Shown piece by piece: positions 46,183-55,232 of a DNA stretch of 64,000 nucleotides. Position 1 is the first letter of the stretch; each line of letters begins with the position of its first letter. Below the pieces are notes generated by a model. The model saw only the letters and a program-made list of their open reading frames with translations, ran no database searches and was not told the origin of the DNA. This DNA comes from Thalassovita aquimarina (GTDB lineage: Bacteria > Pseudomonadota > Alphaproteobacteria > Rhodobacterales > Rhodobacteraceae): NCBI RefSeq assembly GCF_018219815.1, contig NZ_JADMKU010000006.1, forward strand, positions 62,001 through 126,000, given 5' to 3'. Made by a program: the position numbers and the translations under genes.

Positions 46183-46841
46183 CCGCCCGGCTGCATTCCA
46201 TCGCGGGCAGCCGTTCCTTCAGGGTCTTGTGGCTATTGTTCGAACTGAACGAAGAGGTCGAGGTGGTCCGCTACGCGATCACCGACGGGTCGCTGCATAC
46301 CGAGGATTTCAAGGCGATTTCGCCGGCGCGCCGGGTGCCGGCGCTTGAAATCGACGGTCGGGTGCTGTTCGAAAGCGGCGCGATCGTCCAATACCTGTGC
46401 GAAACCCGGTCCGGTCACGGGTTGATGCCCGCCCCGGAAGATCCGGAACGGGCCGATTGGCTGATGTGGCTGCACTACGCCGAAACGCTGGCCTGCCATA
46501 TTCAGAACTTGAACATGCAGCACCTGTTCCTGCCCGATCCGGCGACGCGGTCCGCTACCGTGATGGAACTTGAAACCAAGCGTCTGGCGATCGCGCTGAA
46601 GGGGATCGAACGGGCGCTGCAAGACGGCGATTACCTGCTGCCGTCCGGATTTTCCGCCGCCGACATCATGATGGGGTTCACACTGGAAAGCGCGTCGCGC
46701 TACGTCCGCTTCGACCGTTTCCCCGCTGTCGCGGCCTATCGCGACCGGATCGCGGCGCGGCCGGCCTACCGCTCCGCGCTCGCGGCCGAGGGCGCGCAGC
46801 AATTCTATGACCGTGATTTCTATGATCTGCCCGAGGTGTGA
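46179..46841 (+). CDS. Glutathione S-transferase family protein
   Basis: A 220-residue two-domain GST-fold protein: N-terminal thioredoxin-like domain (HSIAGSRSFRVLWLLFELN, RRVPALEIDG, the ESGAIVQYL glutathione motif) and helical C-terminal domain. A Ser-based start like SRSFR suits the bacterial Nu/Beta-like or maleylacetoacetate isomerase-like groups, but this cannot be settled. Inserted between liuD and the lyase gene with an ATGA overlap at its start and three bases to the next ATG. It may detoxify reactive acyl-CoA or thioester intermediates (inference). Confidence 0.85.
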   Translation: MTARLHSIAGSRSFRVLWLLFELNEEVEVVRYAITDGSLHTEDFKAISPARRVPALEIDGRVLFESGAIVQYLCETRSGHGLMPAPEDPERADWLMWLHYAETLACHIQNLNMQHLFLPDPATRSATVMELETKRLAIALKGIERALQDGDYLLPSGFSAADIMMGFTLESASRYVRFDRFPAVAAYRDRIAARPAYRSALAAEGAQQFYDRDFYDLPEV

Positions 46842-46844
46842 CCG

Positions 46845-47699
46845 ATGACCGAATACGTCGAAATCTTCGAAATGGGGCCGCGTGACGGGCTGCAGAACGA
46901 AAAGCGGCTGATCCCGACGACGGAAAAGATCGCGCTGGTCGATTGCCTGTCCGAGGCCGGGTTCAAGCGCATCGAAGTGGCCAGTTTCGTCAGCCCCAAA
47001 TGGGTGCCGCAAATGGCCGACAGCGCCGAGGTTCTGGCCGGCATCACCCGCAAGCCGGGCGTGTCCTACGCCGCGCTGACCCCGAACATGAAGGGGCTGG
47101 AGCGGGCCTTGGCAGCGAAGGCCGACGAGGTGGCGATTTTCGGATCGGCCTCGGAAGGGTTTTCCAAGGCCAACATCAACGCCACCATCGCCGAAAGCCT
47201 GGATCAGTTCGCACCGGTTGCCCGGGCGGCGCAAGAGGCCGGGATCCGGGTGCGCGGCTATATTTCCTGCGTCACCGATTGCCCGTATGACGGTGCGACC
47301 GACCCGGCGCAGGTTGCACGGGTGGCCGAGGCGTTGAATGAGATGGGATGTTATGAAATCAGCCTTGGCGACACGATCGGGCAGGGCAAACCGGAAACCA
47401 TCGCGGCGATGCTCGATGCCGTTTTGCAGGTGACCCCGGCAGAACGACTGGCCGGGCATTACCACGACACCGCCGGGCGGGCGTTGGCCAATATCGAAGC
47501 GTCGCTGGAAAGGGGCGTGCGCGTATTCGATGCTGCCGTGGGTGGTCTGGGCGGTTGCCCTTATGCGCCCGGGGCTGCGGGCAACGTGGCGACCGAGGCG
47601 GTGCAGGCGCGGCTGACCGAGCTTGGCTACGAAACCGGGCTCGATCCCGTCGTGCTGGATCAGGCGGCGGAAATGGCGCGCGCGATGCGCATCGGATAA
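46845..47699 (+). CDS. mvaB: Hydroxymethylglutaryl-CoA lyase
   Basis: A 284-residue TIM-barrel lyase that splits HMG-CoA to acetyl-CoA and acetoacetate, last step of leucine breakdown. Marks: EMGPRDGLQNE (metal-binding Asp), ASFVSPKWVPQMAD, SCVTDCPYDG, HYHDTAGRALAN (metal His pair) and GLGGCPYAPGAAGN with the catalytic Cys of the GxGGCP loop. Normal length of this family (about 280-300). Confidence 0.95.
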   Translation: MTEYVEIFEMGPRDGLQNEKRLIPTTEKIALVDCLSEAGFKRIEVASFVSPKWVPQMADSAEVLAGITRKPGVSYAALTPNMKGLERALAAKADEVAIFGSASEGFSKANINATIAESLDQFAPVARAAQEAGIRVRGYISCVTDCPYDGATDPAQVARVAEALNEMGCYEISLGDTIGQGKPETIAAMLDAVLQVTPAERLAGHYHDTAGRALANIEASLERGVRVFDAAVGGLGGCPYAPGAAGNVATEAVQARLTELGYETGLDPVVLDQAAEMARAMRIG

Positions 47700-47743
47700 G
47701 GCAGGAAGAGGGCGGGGCATCCGCCAAGCGGAGGAGAAGCGGG

Positions 47744-48526
47744 ATGAGCGAAACAGTCAGCATAGAACGGGACGGGCGCGGCGTTGCCACCTTGTGGCTG
47801 GACCGGGCGGAAAAGCATAACGCGATGTCGGCGCAGATGATCACCGACATTCACGACGCAGCCGATGCGCTGGCGGCGGATGATACGGTGCGCGTCGTTG
47901 TGCTGGCCGCGAAGGGCAAAACCTTCTGCGCAGGCGGCGACCTGGGCTGGATGCGGAGCCAATTCGAAGCCGACCGTGATACCCGCATGGCCGAGGCGAC
48001 GAAACTCGCCCGCATGCTGCAGGCGCTCAACACCCTGCCGAAGCCGCTGATCGGCAAGGTGCATGGCAATGCGTTTGGCGGCGGCGTCGGAATGGCCAGC
48101 GTCTGCGATATCGCAATCGGCAGCGATCAGGTGACGATGGCGCTGACCGAAACCCGGCTCGGGCTGATCCCGGCCACCATCGGGCCTTACGTCTGTGCCC
48201 GCATGGGCGAGGCGCGGGCGCGCCGGGTATTCATGTCGGGGCGACGTTTCAAGGGGCCGGAAGCGGTGGAACTGGGGCTGTTGGCCAAATCCGTTCCCGC
48301 CGAGGATCTGGATGCTGCTGTCGAGGCCGAAATCGACCCCTATCTGGACTGCGCGCCGGGGGCGGTGGCACGGGCCAAGGCGCTGCTGCGCACGTTGGGG
48401 CCGCGCATCGACGAAGAAGTGATTCAGCACACCGCGGCCGAGCTTGCCGCCTGTTGGGAAGGCGACGAGGCGCCCGAGGGCATCGGCGCCTTTTTCGAAA
48501 AGCGCCAACCCGCTTGGCAGGGGTGA
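47744..48526 (+). CDS. liuC: Enoyl-CoA hydratase/isomerase, probable methylglutaconyl-CoA hydratase
   Basis: A 260-residue crotonase-fold enzyme. Oxyanion-hole block AGGDLGWMRS (residues about 64-73) and GNAFGGGVGMASVCDIAIG (about 107-125) with the Glu equivalent in TETRLGLIPATIGPYV. In the liu set this is the expected hydratase that turns 3-methylglutaconyl-CoA into HMG-CoA, which context supports strongly. The ATG at 47744 has GAGGAG upstream. Last gene of the operon; a hairpin follows. Confidence 0.9.
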   Translation: MSETVSIERDGRGVATLWLDRAEKHNAMSAQMITDIHDAADALAADDTVRVVVLAAKGKTFCAGGDLGWMRSQFEADRDTRMAEATKLARMLQALNTLPKPLIGKVHGNAFGGGVGMASVCDIAIGSDQVTMALTETRLGLIPATIGPYVCARMGEARARRVFMSGRRFKGPEAVELGLLAKSVPAEDLDAAVEAEIDPYLDCAPGAVARAKALLRTLGPRIDEEVIQHTAAELAACWEGDEAPEGIGAFFEKRQPAWQG

Positions 48527-48564
48527 CGGCGGCCCGATCCCGATTGCAGGTTGATCAGACACTT

Positions 48565-48590
48565 GGCGGCGCTCCCTCCGGGGGCGCCGT
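48565..48590 (+). terminator. Terminator of the liu operon
   Basis: GC-rich stem CGGCGC-CCC against GGG-GGCGCCG (imperfect) with a TCC loop, followed by TTTGTTC. About 40 nt after the last liu gene. Confidence 0.6.
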
Positions 48591-48815
48591 TTGTTCATCT
48601 ATAGATGTATGTCGCTTGCGTCTTTCAACAGAATCGCCCATGCGAACATGACCTGTCCGAGGCCCTGTCTTCGGCCCGTTCCCCCGGGAAAGCTGCCCCG
48701 CACGGAAAAAAAAATTCACCTCCGTGCTGCGGCACAGCAAAGGCGGTTCCAGTGTGCTTTTGTATACATGGATTTTTCCGAACTTCTTCAATAATGTGAA
48801 TATGTTTTGGCTCGG

Positions 48816-48844
48816 TTGACCCTGACAAGGGGCAAGAGTAAACC
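48816..48844 (+). promoter_or_regulatory. Candidate promoter of the nuo operon
   Basis: TTGACC at 48816-48821, exactly 17 nt, then TAAACC at 48839-48844. It lies about 55 nt before the nuoA start and is the best promoter-like pair in the gap. Confidence 0.55.
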
Positions 48845-48899
48845 CTGCCTAGCTATAGCAGCCTACTGACTGCGCCTTTTGCGCATGAAAGGAGCCACC

Positions 48900-49265
48900 G
48901 TGGAAGAGATGCTGAGGGAATACCTTCCCATCCTCGTCTTTCTGGCCATTGCAATCGTTCTTGGCCTTGTTCTGATCCTCGCCGCCGTCGTTCTTGCCGT
49001 TCGTAATCCGGACCCTGAAAAGGTGTCTGCCTACGAATGCGGTTTCAACGCTTTCGACGACGCGCGAATGAAATTCGATGTCCGGTTCTATCTGGTGTCG
49101 ATCCTGTTCATCATCTTCGATCTGGAGATCGCGATGCTGTTCCCCTGGGCGGTGGCCTTCAAGGACCTTTCCATGGTTGGATTCTGGTCGATGATGGTTT
49201 TCCTCGGCGTGCTGACCGCAGGCTTTGCCTATGAGTGGAAGAAAGGGGCCCTGGAATGGGAGTGA
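48900..49265 (+). CDS. nuoA: NADH-quinone oxidoreductase subunit A
   Basis: A 121-residue membrane subunit of complex I with three helices (about residues 10-30, 65-85, 92-112), the conserved YECGFNAF segment and [11 protein letters not shown] use the GTG at 48900, with AAAGGAG upstream at the right distance; an ATG at 48909 and one at 48885 are alternatives. The next gene overlaps its end by 10 nt. Confidence 0.93.
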   Translation: MEEMLREYLPILVFLAIAIVLGLVLILAAVVLAVRNPDPEKVSAYECGFNAFDDARMKFDVRFYLVSILFIIFDLEIAMLFPWAVAFKDLSMVGFWSMMVFLGVLTAGFAYEWKKGALEWE

Positions 49266-49789
49266 TGACGGGGTCTAACACCGCCGGCTTCGACCGCGAA
49301 GTCGCGACGCAGGAACTGAACCGCGAACTGCAGGACAAGGGTTTTCTGCTGACCACGGTCGAAGACATTGTGAACTGGGGCCGCACCGGGTCGCTGCACT
49401 GGATGACCTTCGGTCTGGCCTGCTGCGCGGTCGAGATGATGCACACCTCGATGCCGCGCTACGACCTGGAACGCTACGGCACCGCGCCGCGCGCCTCGCC
49501 GCGCCAGTCCGACCTGATGATCGTCGCCGGCACCCTGACCAACAAGATGGCCCCGGCGCTGCGCAAGGTCTACGACCAGATGCCGGAGCCGCGCTACGTG
49601 ATCTCGATGGGATCCTGCGCCAACGGTGGCGGCTATTACCATTACAGCTACTCGGTGGTGCGCGGCTGTGACCGCGTCGTACCGGTCGACGTCTACGTGC
49701 CCGGCTGCCCGCCGACCGCCGAGGCGCTGATGTATGGCATCATGCAGCTGCAACGCAAAATCCGCCGCACCGGCACCATCGTGCGCTGA
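49256..49789 (+). CDS. nuoB: NADH-quinone oxidoreductase subunit B
   Basis: A 177-residue peripheral-arm subunit that holds cluster N2, the last one before quinone. Ligands are the adjacent cysteines in [10 protein letters not shown], the Cys in GSCANGG and the Cys in [10 protein letters not shown]. The ATG at 49256 overlaps nuoA; ATG 49265 (TGATG junction) is also possible. nuoC follows after 19 nt. Confidence 0.95.
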   Translation: MGVMTGSNTAGFDREVATQELNRELQDKGFLLTTVEDIVNWGRTGSLHWMTFGLACCAVEMMHTSMPRYDLERYGTAPRASPRQSDLMIVAGTLTNKMAPALRKVYDQMPEPRYVISMGSCANGGGYYHYSYSVVRGCDRVVPVDVYVPGCPPTAEALMYGIMQLQRKIRRTGTIVR

Positions 49790-49808
49790 TCGCGGAAGGG
49801 GACAGACA

Positions 49809-50414
49809 ATGACCGAAGCCTTGACCGAACTGGCCACCCATATCGAGCTCAAGCGGCCCGATTGCGTGATCGGATGGGACATCGTCTATGACGAACTGAA
49901 CATCGACGTGGCCCCGGCCAATATCGTTGATTTCGTCGATTTCCTGAAAGCCGACCAGACCTGCAAGTTTTCCTCGCTGGTGGATATCACCGCCGTCGAT
50001 TACCCCGAGCGGGCCAAGCGGTTCGACGTGGTCTATCACTTCCTGTCGATGTACCAGAACCACCGCATCCGCCTGCGGGTGTCGGTGCGTGAAGACGAAA
50101 TGGTGCCCTCGATCGTTGATGTGCACCCTTCGGCCAACTGGTTCGAGCGCGAAGTCTTCGACATGTTCGGTATCATCTTCTCGGGCCATCCGGACCTGCG
50201 CCGGCTGCTGACCGACTATGGCTTCCGTGGCCACCCGCTGCGCAAGGATTTCCCGACCACCGGTTACACCGAGGTGCGCTACGACGAGGAACTCAAGCGC
50301 GTGGTCTATGAACCGGTGAAGCTGGTTCAGGAATACCGCCAGTTCGATTTCATGAGCCCTTGGGAAGGTGCCAATTACATCCTGCCCGGCGATGAGAAAG
50401 GGGAGGCGAAATGA
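49809..50414 (+). CDS. nuoC: NADH-quinone oxidoreductase subunit C
   Basis: A 201-residue separate NuoC (not fused to NuoD), the 30-kDa-type subunit of the peripheral arm. The conserved [29 protein letters not shown] block with GHPLRKDFP is near residues 115-155. The ATG at 49809 follows a GGGGACAG stretch. The ending ATGA overlaps nuoD. Confidence 0.95.
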   Translation: MTEALTELATHIELKRPDCVIGWDIVYDELNIDVAPANIVDFVDFLKADQTCKFSSLVDITAVDYPERAKRFDVVYHFLSMYQNHRIRLRVSVREDEMVPSIVDVHPSANWFEREVFDMFGIIFSGHPDLRRLLTDYGFRGHPLRKDFPTTGYTEVRYDEELKRVVYEPVKLVQEYRQFDFMSPWEGANYILPGDEKGEAK

Positions 50415-51637
50415 TGGACGGCTCCAAGTTTGACGACGGCAGCGTGGACGCGCTGCAGGGCGAACAGAAAATCCGCAATTTCAATATCAACTTCGGCCCG
50501 CAGCACCCGGCGGCGCACGGCGTGCTGCGCCTTGTGCTGGAACTGGACGGCGAAATCGTCGAACGCTGCGATCCGCATATCGGCCTGCTGCATCGCGGCA
50601 CCGAGAAGCTGATGGAATCGCGCACCTATCTGCAGAACCTGCCCTATCTCGACCGCCTCGACTACGTGGCGCCGATGAACCAGGAACATGCATGGTGCAT
50701 GGCGATCGAAAAGCTGACCGGCACCGAAGTGCCGCGCCGCGCGTCGCTGATCCGGGTGCTGTTCAGCGAAATCGGCCGGGTGCTGAACCACCTGCTGAAC
50801 GTGACCACGCAGGCGATGGATGTCGGCGCGCTGACCCCGCCGCTCTGGGGCTTCGAGGAACGCGAGAAGCTGATGATCTTCTACGAACGGGCCTGTGGCG
50901 CGCGTCTGCACGCGAACTACTTCCGCCCGGGTGGGGTGCACCAGGACCTGACCGACGAACTGATCGACGATATCGAGGAATGGGCGGTCGAATTCCCCGT
51001 CGTTCTGGACGATATCGACGGGCTGCTGACCGAAAACCGCATCTTCAAGCAGCGCAACGTCGATATCGGCGTGGTGAGCGAGGAAGACATCCTGAACTGG
51101 GGCTTCTCGGGCGTGATGGTGCGCGGGTCGGGCCTGGCCTGGGACCTGCGCCGCGCGCAGCCCTATGAATGCTACGATGAATTCGACTTCCAGATCCCCG
51201 TCGGCAAGAACGGCGACTGCTACGACCGCTACCTCGTCCGGATGGAAGAGATGCGCCAGTCGACCAGCATCATCCGCCAGGCCGTCGCCAAGCTGCGCGA
51301 TTGCCCCGGCGACGTGTTGGCCCGTGGCAAGCTGACCCCGCCTAAGCGGTCGGACATGAAGCAGTCTATGGAAGCGTTGATCCATCACTTCAAGCTTTAC
51401 ACCGAAGGCTTCCACGTGCCCGAGGGCGAAGTTTATGCCGCCGTCGAGGCGCCCAAGGGCGAATTCGGCGTCTACATGAAATCGGACGGGACCAACAAAC
51501 CCTACCGAGCCAAGCTGCGCGCGCCGGGCTTCCTGCACCTGCAGGCGATGGATCACGTCGCCACCGGCCACCAGTTGGCCGACGTCGCCGCCATCATCGG
51601 CACCATGGATGTCGTGTTCGGGGAGATCGACCGGTGA
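50411..51637 (+). CDS. nuoD: NADH-quinone oxidoreductase subunit D
   Basis: A 408-residue quinone-binding subunit (49-kDa type). Conserved: [13 protein letters not shown] with the quinone-site His near residue 38, [24 protein letters not shown], and [10 protein letters not shown] near the C-terminus. ATG 50411 has GGGAGG at five bases; 50414 is an alternative. Confidence 0.96.
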   Translation: MMDGSKFDDGSVDALQGEQKIRNFNINFGPQHPAAHGVLRLVLELDGEIVERCDPHIGLLHRGTEKLMESRTYLQNLPYLDRLDYVAPMNQEHAWCMAIEKLTGTEVPRRASLIRVLFSEIGRVLNHLLNVTTQAMDVGALTPPLWGFEEREKLMIFYERACGARLHANYFRPGGVHQDLTDELIDDIEEWAVEFPVVLDDIDGLLTENRIFKQRNVDIGVVSEEDILNWGFSGVMVRGSGLAWDLRRAQPYECYDEFDFQIPVGKNGDCYDRYLVRMEEMRQSTSIIRQAVAKLRDCPGDVLARGKLTPPKRSDMKQSMEALIHHFKLYTEGFHVPEGEVYAAVEAPKGEFGVYMKSDGTNKPYRAKLRAPGFLHLQAMDHVATGHQLADVAAIIGTMDVVFGEIDR

Positions 51638-51674
51638 TGTGTGGAATTGAACTGACTATCGGAGCTTGTGCCTG

Positions 51675-52817
51675 ATGCTACGCCGTCTCTATCACGATCA
51701 GCCCGAAAGCTTCGCTTTCACGCCCGAGAACCAGAAATGGGCCGAGGCGCAGATCACCAAATATCCCGAAGGCCGGGCGCAATCGGCCGTCATCCCGCTT
51801 CTGTGGCGGGCGCAGGAACAGGAAGGATGGCTGACCCGTCCGGCGATCGAATATGTCGCCGACATGCTGGGCATGGCCAACATCCGCGCGTTCGAGGTTG
51901 CCTCGTTCTACTTCATGTTCCAGCTGACCCCGACTGGGTCGGTGGCGCATGTGCAGGTCTGCGGCACCACGTCGTGCATGATCTGCGGCGCCGAGAAGCT
52001 GATCGAGGTCTGCAAGGACAAGATCGCGGACAAGCCCTTCACCCTGTCGGAAGACGGCAAGTTCACCTGGGAAGAGGTGGAATGCCTGGGCGCCTGCGCC
52101 AACGCGCCGATGGTGCAGATCGGCAAGGATTACTTTGAGGACCTGACCGCCGAACGCTTCGCCGAGATCCTTGACGAACTCTGCGCCGGCAAGGTGCCGG
52201 TGCCGGGGCCGCAGAACGGCCGTTTCGCGTCCGAACCCAAGTCGGGCCTGACCTCGTTGAAGGAATTCGACAGCGGCAAGACCCAGTATAACGCCAGCGT
52301 CCAGTTGGCTGTGGATCTGGGCGACACGGTGAAGCGGATCGACGGCACCGAAGTGCCGATCCTGACCCCGTGGCTGGGCAAGGGCAAGCCGTCCGCACCG
52401 AAAGCAAAGAAGGGCTCGGCAAGCGATACGGCTGACCGCTCCAAGGGGCGCCCGGCGGACGAAACCGGCGTGTCCAAGCAGGCGGCGCCGGCCAAGGCAA
52501 CCGCCAAGCCGGAGCCAGCGGCCGAGGTGGCCGAAGCCGAACCGGCACTCCTGACCGCCCCCCGCGAAGGCGGCGCCGACGATCTGAAGAAGCTCAAGGG
52601 CGTCGGACCGAAGCTGGAACAGACGCTGAACGAGCTGGGCTTCTACCATTTCGACCAGATCGCGGCGTGGACCGAGGCGGAAATCGCTTGGGTCGACAAC
52701 CGGTTGAAGTTCAAGGGTCGGATCACCCGCGACGGCTGGATCGAACAGGCCAAGACCCTGGCCGCCGGCGAAGATACCGAATTTTCCAAGCGCGTCGACA
52801 AGGGCGACGTGTACTGA
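51675..52817 (+). CDS. nuoE: NADH-quinone oxidoreductase subunit E with C-terminal helix-hairpin-helix extension
   Basis: A 380-residue protein, far longer than ordinary NuoE (about 160-240). Residues 1 to about 175 are the thioredoxin-like 2Fe-2S subunit with ligands in [12 protein letters not shown] and CLGACANAP (N1a cluster). An Ala/Lys/Pro-rich linker (about 235-300) leads to a helix-hairpin-helix-like domain ([20 protein letters not shown], then [16 protein letters not shown]). This tail occurs in Rhodobacterales NuoE and related proteins; its role is unknown. GGAG at 51661 precedes ATG 51675. Confidence 0.93.
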   Translation: MLRRLYHDQPESFAFTPENQKWAEAQITKYPEGRAQSAVIPLLWRAQEQEGWLTRPAIEYVADMLGMANIRAFEVASFYFMFQLTPTGSVAHVQVCGTTSCMICGAEKLIEVCKDKIADKPFTLSEDGKFTWEEVECLGACANAPMVQIGKDYFEDLTAERFAEILDELCAGKVPVPGPQNGRFASEPKSGLTSLKEFDSGKTQYNASVQLAVDLGDTVKRIDGTEVPILTPWLGKGKPSAPKAKKGSASDTADRSKGRPADETGVSKQAAPAKATAKPEPAAEVAEAEPALLTAPREGGADDLKKLKGVGPKLEQTLNELGFYHFDQIAAWTEAEIAWVDNRLKFKGRITRDGWIEQAKTLAAGEDTEFSKRVDKGDVY

Positions 52818-52828
52818 GGATGATCTGA

Positions 52829-53053
52829 GTGAGTGAAGAGCGCGATATCGCCCTGGCCCGCAAGGGACGTATCACCGCCCTGGTGATCGCCGGAACAGCC
52901 GTGTTCTGGATCGTGGCGACTTTCGCCGGCGCTCAGCTTGAGCTGAGCCAGCGCACGCGCGCGCTTTTCGACCTGATCGCCTTGGCCGGGTTCGTCCTGG
53001 CCCTGGTGATGATTTTTCAAATCTGGCGCGCGCGCCAGAATAGCAAAGGGTAA
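52829..53053 (+). CDS. DUF5337-type small membrane protein
   Basis: A 74-residue protein between nuoE and nuoF with two membrane helices (about residues 15-35 and 45-65) and a basic C-terminal end. GTG start at 52829 right behind the TGA of nuoE. It resembles the DUF5337 family of alphaproteobacteria. No function is known; operon position suggests complex I assembly or stability (inference). Confidence 0.75.
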   Translation: MSEERDIALARKGRITALVIAGTAVFWIVATFAGAQLELSQRTRALFDLIALAGFVLALVMIFQIWRARQNSKG

Positions 53054-53059
53054 AACGGG

Positions 53060-54358
53060 ATGCTGAAGGACCAAGACCGTATCTTTACCAATATCTACGG
53101 CATGCATGACCGCACTCTGGCGGGGGCAAAGGCCCGGGGACATTGGGACGGCACTGCCGGCATCATCGAAAAGGGCCGCGACTGGATCGTGGAGCAGATG
53201 AAGGCCAGCGGTCTGCGTGGTCGCGGCGGCGCGGGGTTTCCGACCGGTCTGAAATGGTCCTTCATGCCGAAGGAAAGCGACGGGCGCCCGGCCTATCTGG
53301 TGGTCAACGCCGACGAATCCGAACCGGGCACCTGCAAGGACCGCGAAATCATGCGCCACGATCCGCATACGCTGATCGAAGGCTGCCTGATCGCCAGCTT
53401 CGCGATGGGCGCGCATGCCTGCTACATCTACATTCGTGGCGAATACATCCGCGAACGCGAAGCGCTGCAGCGCGCGATTGACGAAGCCTACGACGCCGGT
53501 CTGCTGGGCAAGAACGCCGCCGGATCGGGCTGGGATTTCGACCTTTACCTGCATCACGGGGCAGGGGCCTATATCTGCGGCGAGGAAACCGCGCTGATCG
53601 AAAGCCTCGAAGGCAAGAAGGGCATGCCCCGGATGAAGCCGCCGTTCCCGGCGGGTGCGGGCCTCTACGGTTGCCCGACCACGGTGAACAACGTGGAATC
53701 GATCGCCGTCGTGCCGACCATCCTGCGCCGCGGCCCGGAATGGTTCGCCGGTTTCGGCCGCCCCAACAACGCGGGCACCAAGCTGTTCGCGATCTCCGGC
53801 CACGTCAACAATCCCTGCGTGGTCGAGGAAGCGATGTCGATCTCCTTCGAGGAACTGATCGAGAAACATTGCGGCGGCATTCGCGGCGGCTGGGACAACC
53901 TGCTGGCGGTGATCCCCGGCGGGTCGTCGGTTCCCTGCGTGCGCGGTGAAAACATGCGCGACGCGATCATGGATTTCGATTACCTGCGCGGCGAACTGGG
54001 CTCGGGCCTGGGCACCGCAGCCGTGATCGTGATGGACAAGTCGACCGACATCGTCAAAGCGATCTGGCGGCTGTCGAAATTCTACAAGCACGAAAGCTGC
54101 GGTCAGTGCACGCCTTGCCGCGAAGGCACCGGCTGGATGATGCGCGTGATGGACCGCCTGGTGAAGGGCGAGGCCGAACCGGAAGAGATCGACATGCTGT
54201 GGGACGTGACCAAGCAGGTCGAAGGTCACACCATCTGCGCCCTCGGCGACGCGGCGGCCTGGCCGATCCAGGGCCTGATCCGCAATTTCCGCGAGGAAAT
54301 CGAAGATCGCATCAAGGCTCAGAAAACGGGCCGCATGGGCGCGATGGCGGCGGAGTAA
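53060..54358 (+). CDS. nuoF: NADH-quinone oxidoreductase subunit F
   Basis: A 432-residue NADH-binding subunit with FMN and the N3 cluster. Marks: [16 protein letters not shown] (NADH/FMN glycine loop, residues about 54-69), [36 protein letters not shown] and the cluster ligands in [15 protein letters not shown] near residue 350. Confidence 0.97.
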   Translation: MLKDQDRIFTNIYGMHDRTLAGAKARGHWDGTAGIIEKGRDWIVEQMKASGLRGRGGAGFPTGLKWSFMPKESDGRPAYLVVNADESEPGTCKDREIMRHDPHTLIEGCLIASFAMGAHACYIYIRGEYIREREALQRAIDEAYDAGLLGKNAAGSGWDFDLYLHHGAGAYICGEETALIESLEGKKGMPRMKPPFPAGAGLYGCPTTVNNVESIAVVPTILRRGPEWFAGFGRPNNAGTKLFAISGHVNNPCVVEEAMSISFEELIEKHCGGIRGGWDNLLAVIPGGSSVPCVRGENMRDAIMDFDYLRGELGSGLGTAAVIVMDKSTDIVKAIWRLSKFYKHESCGQCTPCREGTGWMMRVMDRLVKGEAEPEEIDMLWDVTKQVEGHTICALGDAAAWPIQGLIRNFREEIEDRIKAQKTGRMGAMAAE

Positions 54359-54361
54359 CGA

Positions 54362-54709
54362 ATGATGCGTGGTGCGGTCATCCTACTTCTGGCGGCGGGG
54401 CTTCTGGCCGGTTGTGGCGTTCGGGACAAGATCCGGGGCGACAATAACCGCGTGGCCTTTGACGGGATCTATTTCAAATCCCGCCTGACCGCCGAAAAGG
54501 ATGACAAGATGGCCTTCGCCATCGCTGTTGCCGGGGCTTCGCAGAACCTTGAGGCGGCGCGCGAGGCGGGCCGCTTCGAGGCGACCAAGTACTGCGTTAC
54601 CAATTTCGGCAATTCCGATGTCGACTGGACCGCCGGCCCCGATGCGCCGGCGGAAAACTTGAGCCTCGCAAACGACACTCTCAGCTTGGCCGGACGGTGC
54701 CGCGGATGA
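54362..54709 (+). CDS. Small lipoprotein of unknown function inside nuo
   Basis: A 115-residue lipoprotein (lipobox LLAGC, Cys18) with a short C-terminal domain containing two further cysteines (ATKYCVTNFG and LAGRC) that could form a disulfide. Starts 3 nt after nuoF. Typical of Rhodobacteraceae; function unknown. Similar in design to the lipoprotein at 57251, and both lie next to peripheral-arm subunit genes although they should be periplasmic or outer membrane. Confidence 0.7.
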   Translation: MMRGAVILLLAAGLLAGCGVRDKIRGDNNRVAFDGIYFKSRLTAEKDDKMAFAIAVAGASQNLEAAREAGRFEATKYCVTNFGNSDVDWTAGPDAPAENLSLANDTLSLAGRCRG

Positions 54710-54744
54710 GAATTATTCCTGTCATATCAGCGCGTTGCGCCGGA

Positions 54745-54800
54745 TGTTATTGCATAACAGCCGATCGTATCCGCATCTCTTCACAGCGTACCGCTGTGAA
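54745..54800 (+). promoter_or_regulatory. Two successive perfect hairpins before the DUF5333 gene
   Basis: First: TGTTAT-TGC-ATAACA (54745-54759). Second: TTCACAGCG-TAC-CGCTGTGAA (54780-54800), with 9-bp arms. Both lie in the 106-nt gap between two passenger genes, the second just ahead of the AAGGAG ribosome site. They may be an internal processing or regulatory region of the nuo transcript, or operators of an internal promoter. Confidence 0.5.
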
Positions 54801-54815
54801 CCAAGGAGATGTGAC

Positions 54816-55226
54816 ATGCGTATGATTTCGACCCTGATGACCGCCGCCGCCCTGACGCTGGGCCTGACCTATGCGGTCAGCGCCAAGGCGGCGCTGCGCG
54901 ACGTGCCGCAGATCGACGACAACATGCTGTGGGTGGCGATCGCCATCGAGATCAGCGACAAGTGCGACGAAATCAAGCCGCGCACCCTGAAGGGGCTTTT
55001 GTTTCTCAATTCTCTGAAGAACGAAGCCAAGTCGATGGGGTACAGCGACGAGGAAATCCGCGCCTACGTCAAAAGCGATGAAGAAAAGGCCCGCATGCGC
55101 GTGCGCGGCGAAGCCTATGTGAAATCCAAGGGGTTGAACCCCGCCGATACCGGCGATCTGTGCACTCTCGGCCATGCCGAGATCGCGCGCAACAGCCAGA
55201 TCGGTGTCCTGTTGAAAGCAAAGTGA
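54816..55226 (+). CDS. DUF5333-type exported protein
   Basis: A 136-residue protein with a signal peptide (MRMISTLMTAAALTLGLTYA..AKA, residues 1-24) and a small helical domain with two cysteines (SDKCDEIKPRT and GDLCTLG) that may pair. Matches the DUF5333 pattern found inside nuo operons of Rhodobacteraceae. ATG 54816 follows AAGGAG. Function unknown; seven bases before nuoG. Confidence 0.75.
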   Translation: MRMISTLMTAAALTLGLTYAVSAKAALRDVPQIDDNMLWVAIAIEISDKCDEIKPRTLKGLLFLNSLKNEAKSMGYSDEEIRAYVKSDEEKARMRVRGEAYVKSKGLNPADTGDLCTLGHAEIARNSQIGVLLKAK

Positions 55227-55232
55227 GGCCAG

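Larger units (their letters stand above)
48527..48899. other. 373-nt gap between the liu and nuo operons
   Basis: Holds the liu terminator, a perfect palindrome CATCTATAGATG at 48596-48607, an AT-rich block around 48750-48810 and a well-formed sigma70-type promoter before nuoA. Short open frames on both strands have no ribosome site and unlikely composition. No RNA gene was recognised. Confidence 0.6.

Noticed and set aside
48555-48828. Small open frames between liu and nuo
   Set aside because: No ribosome sites, no hydrophobic or domain pattern; one of them would cross the liu terminator.
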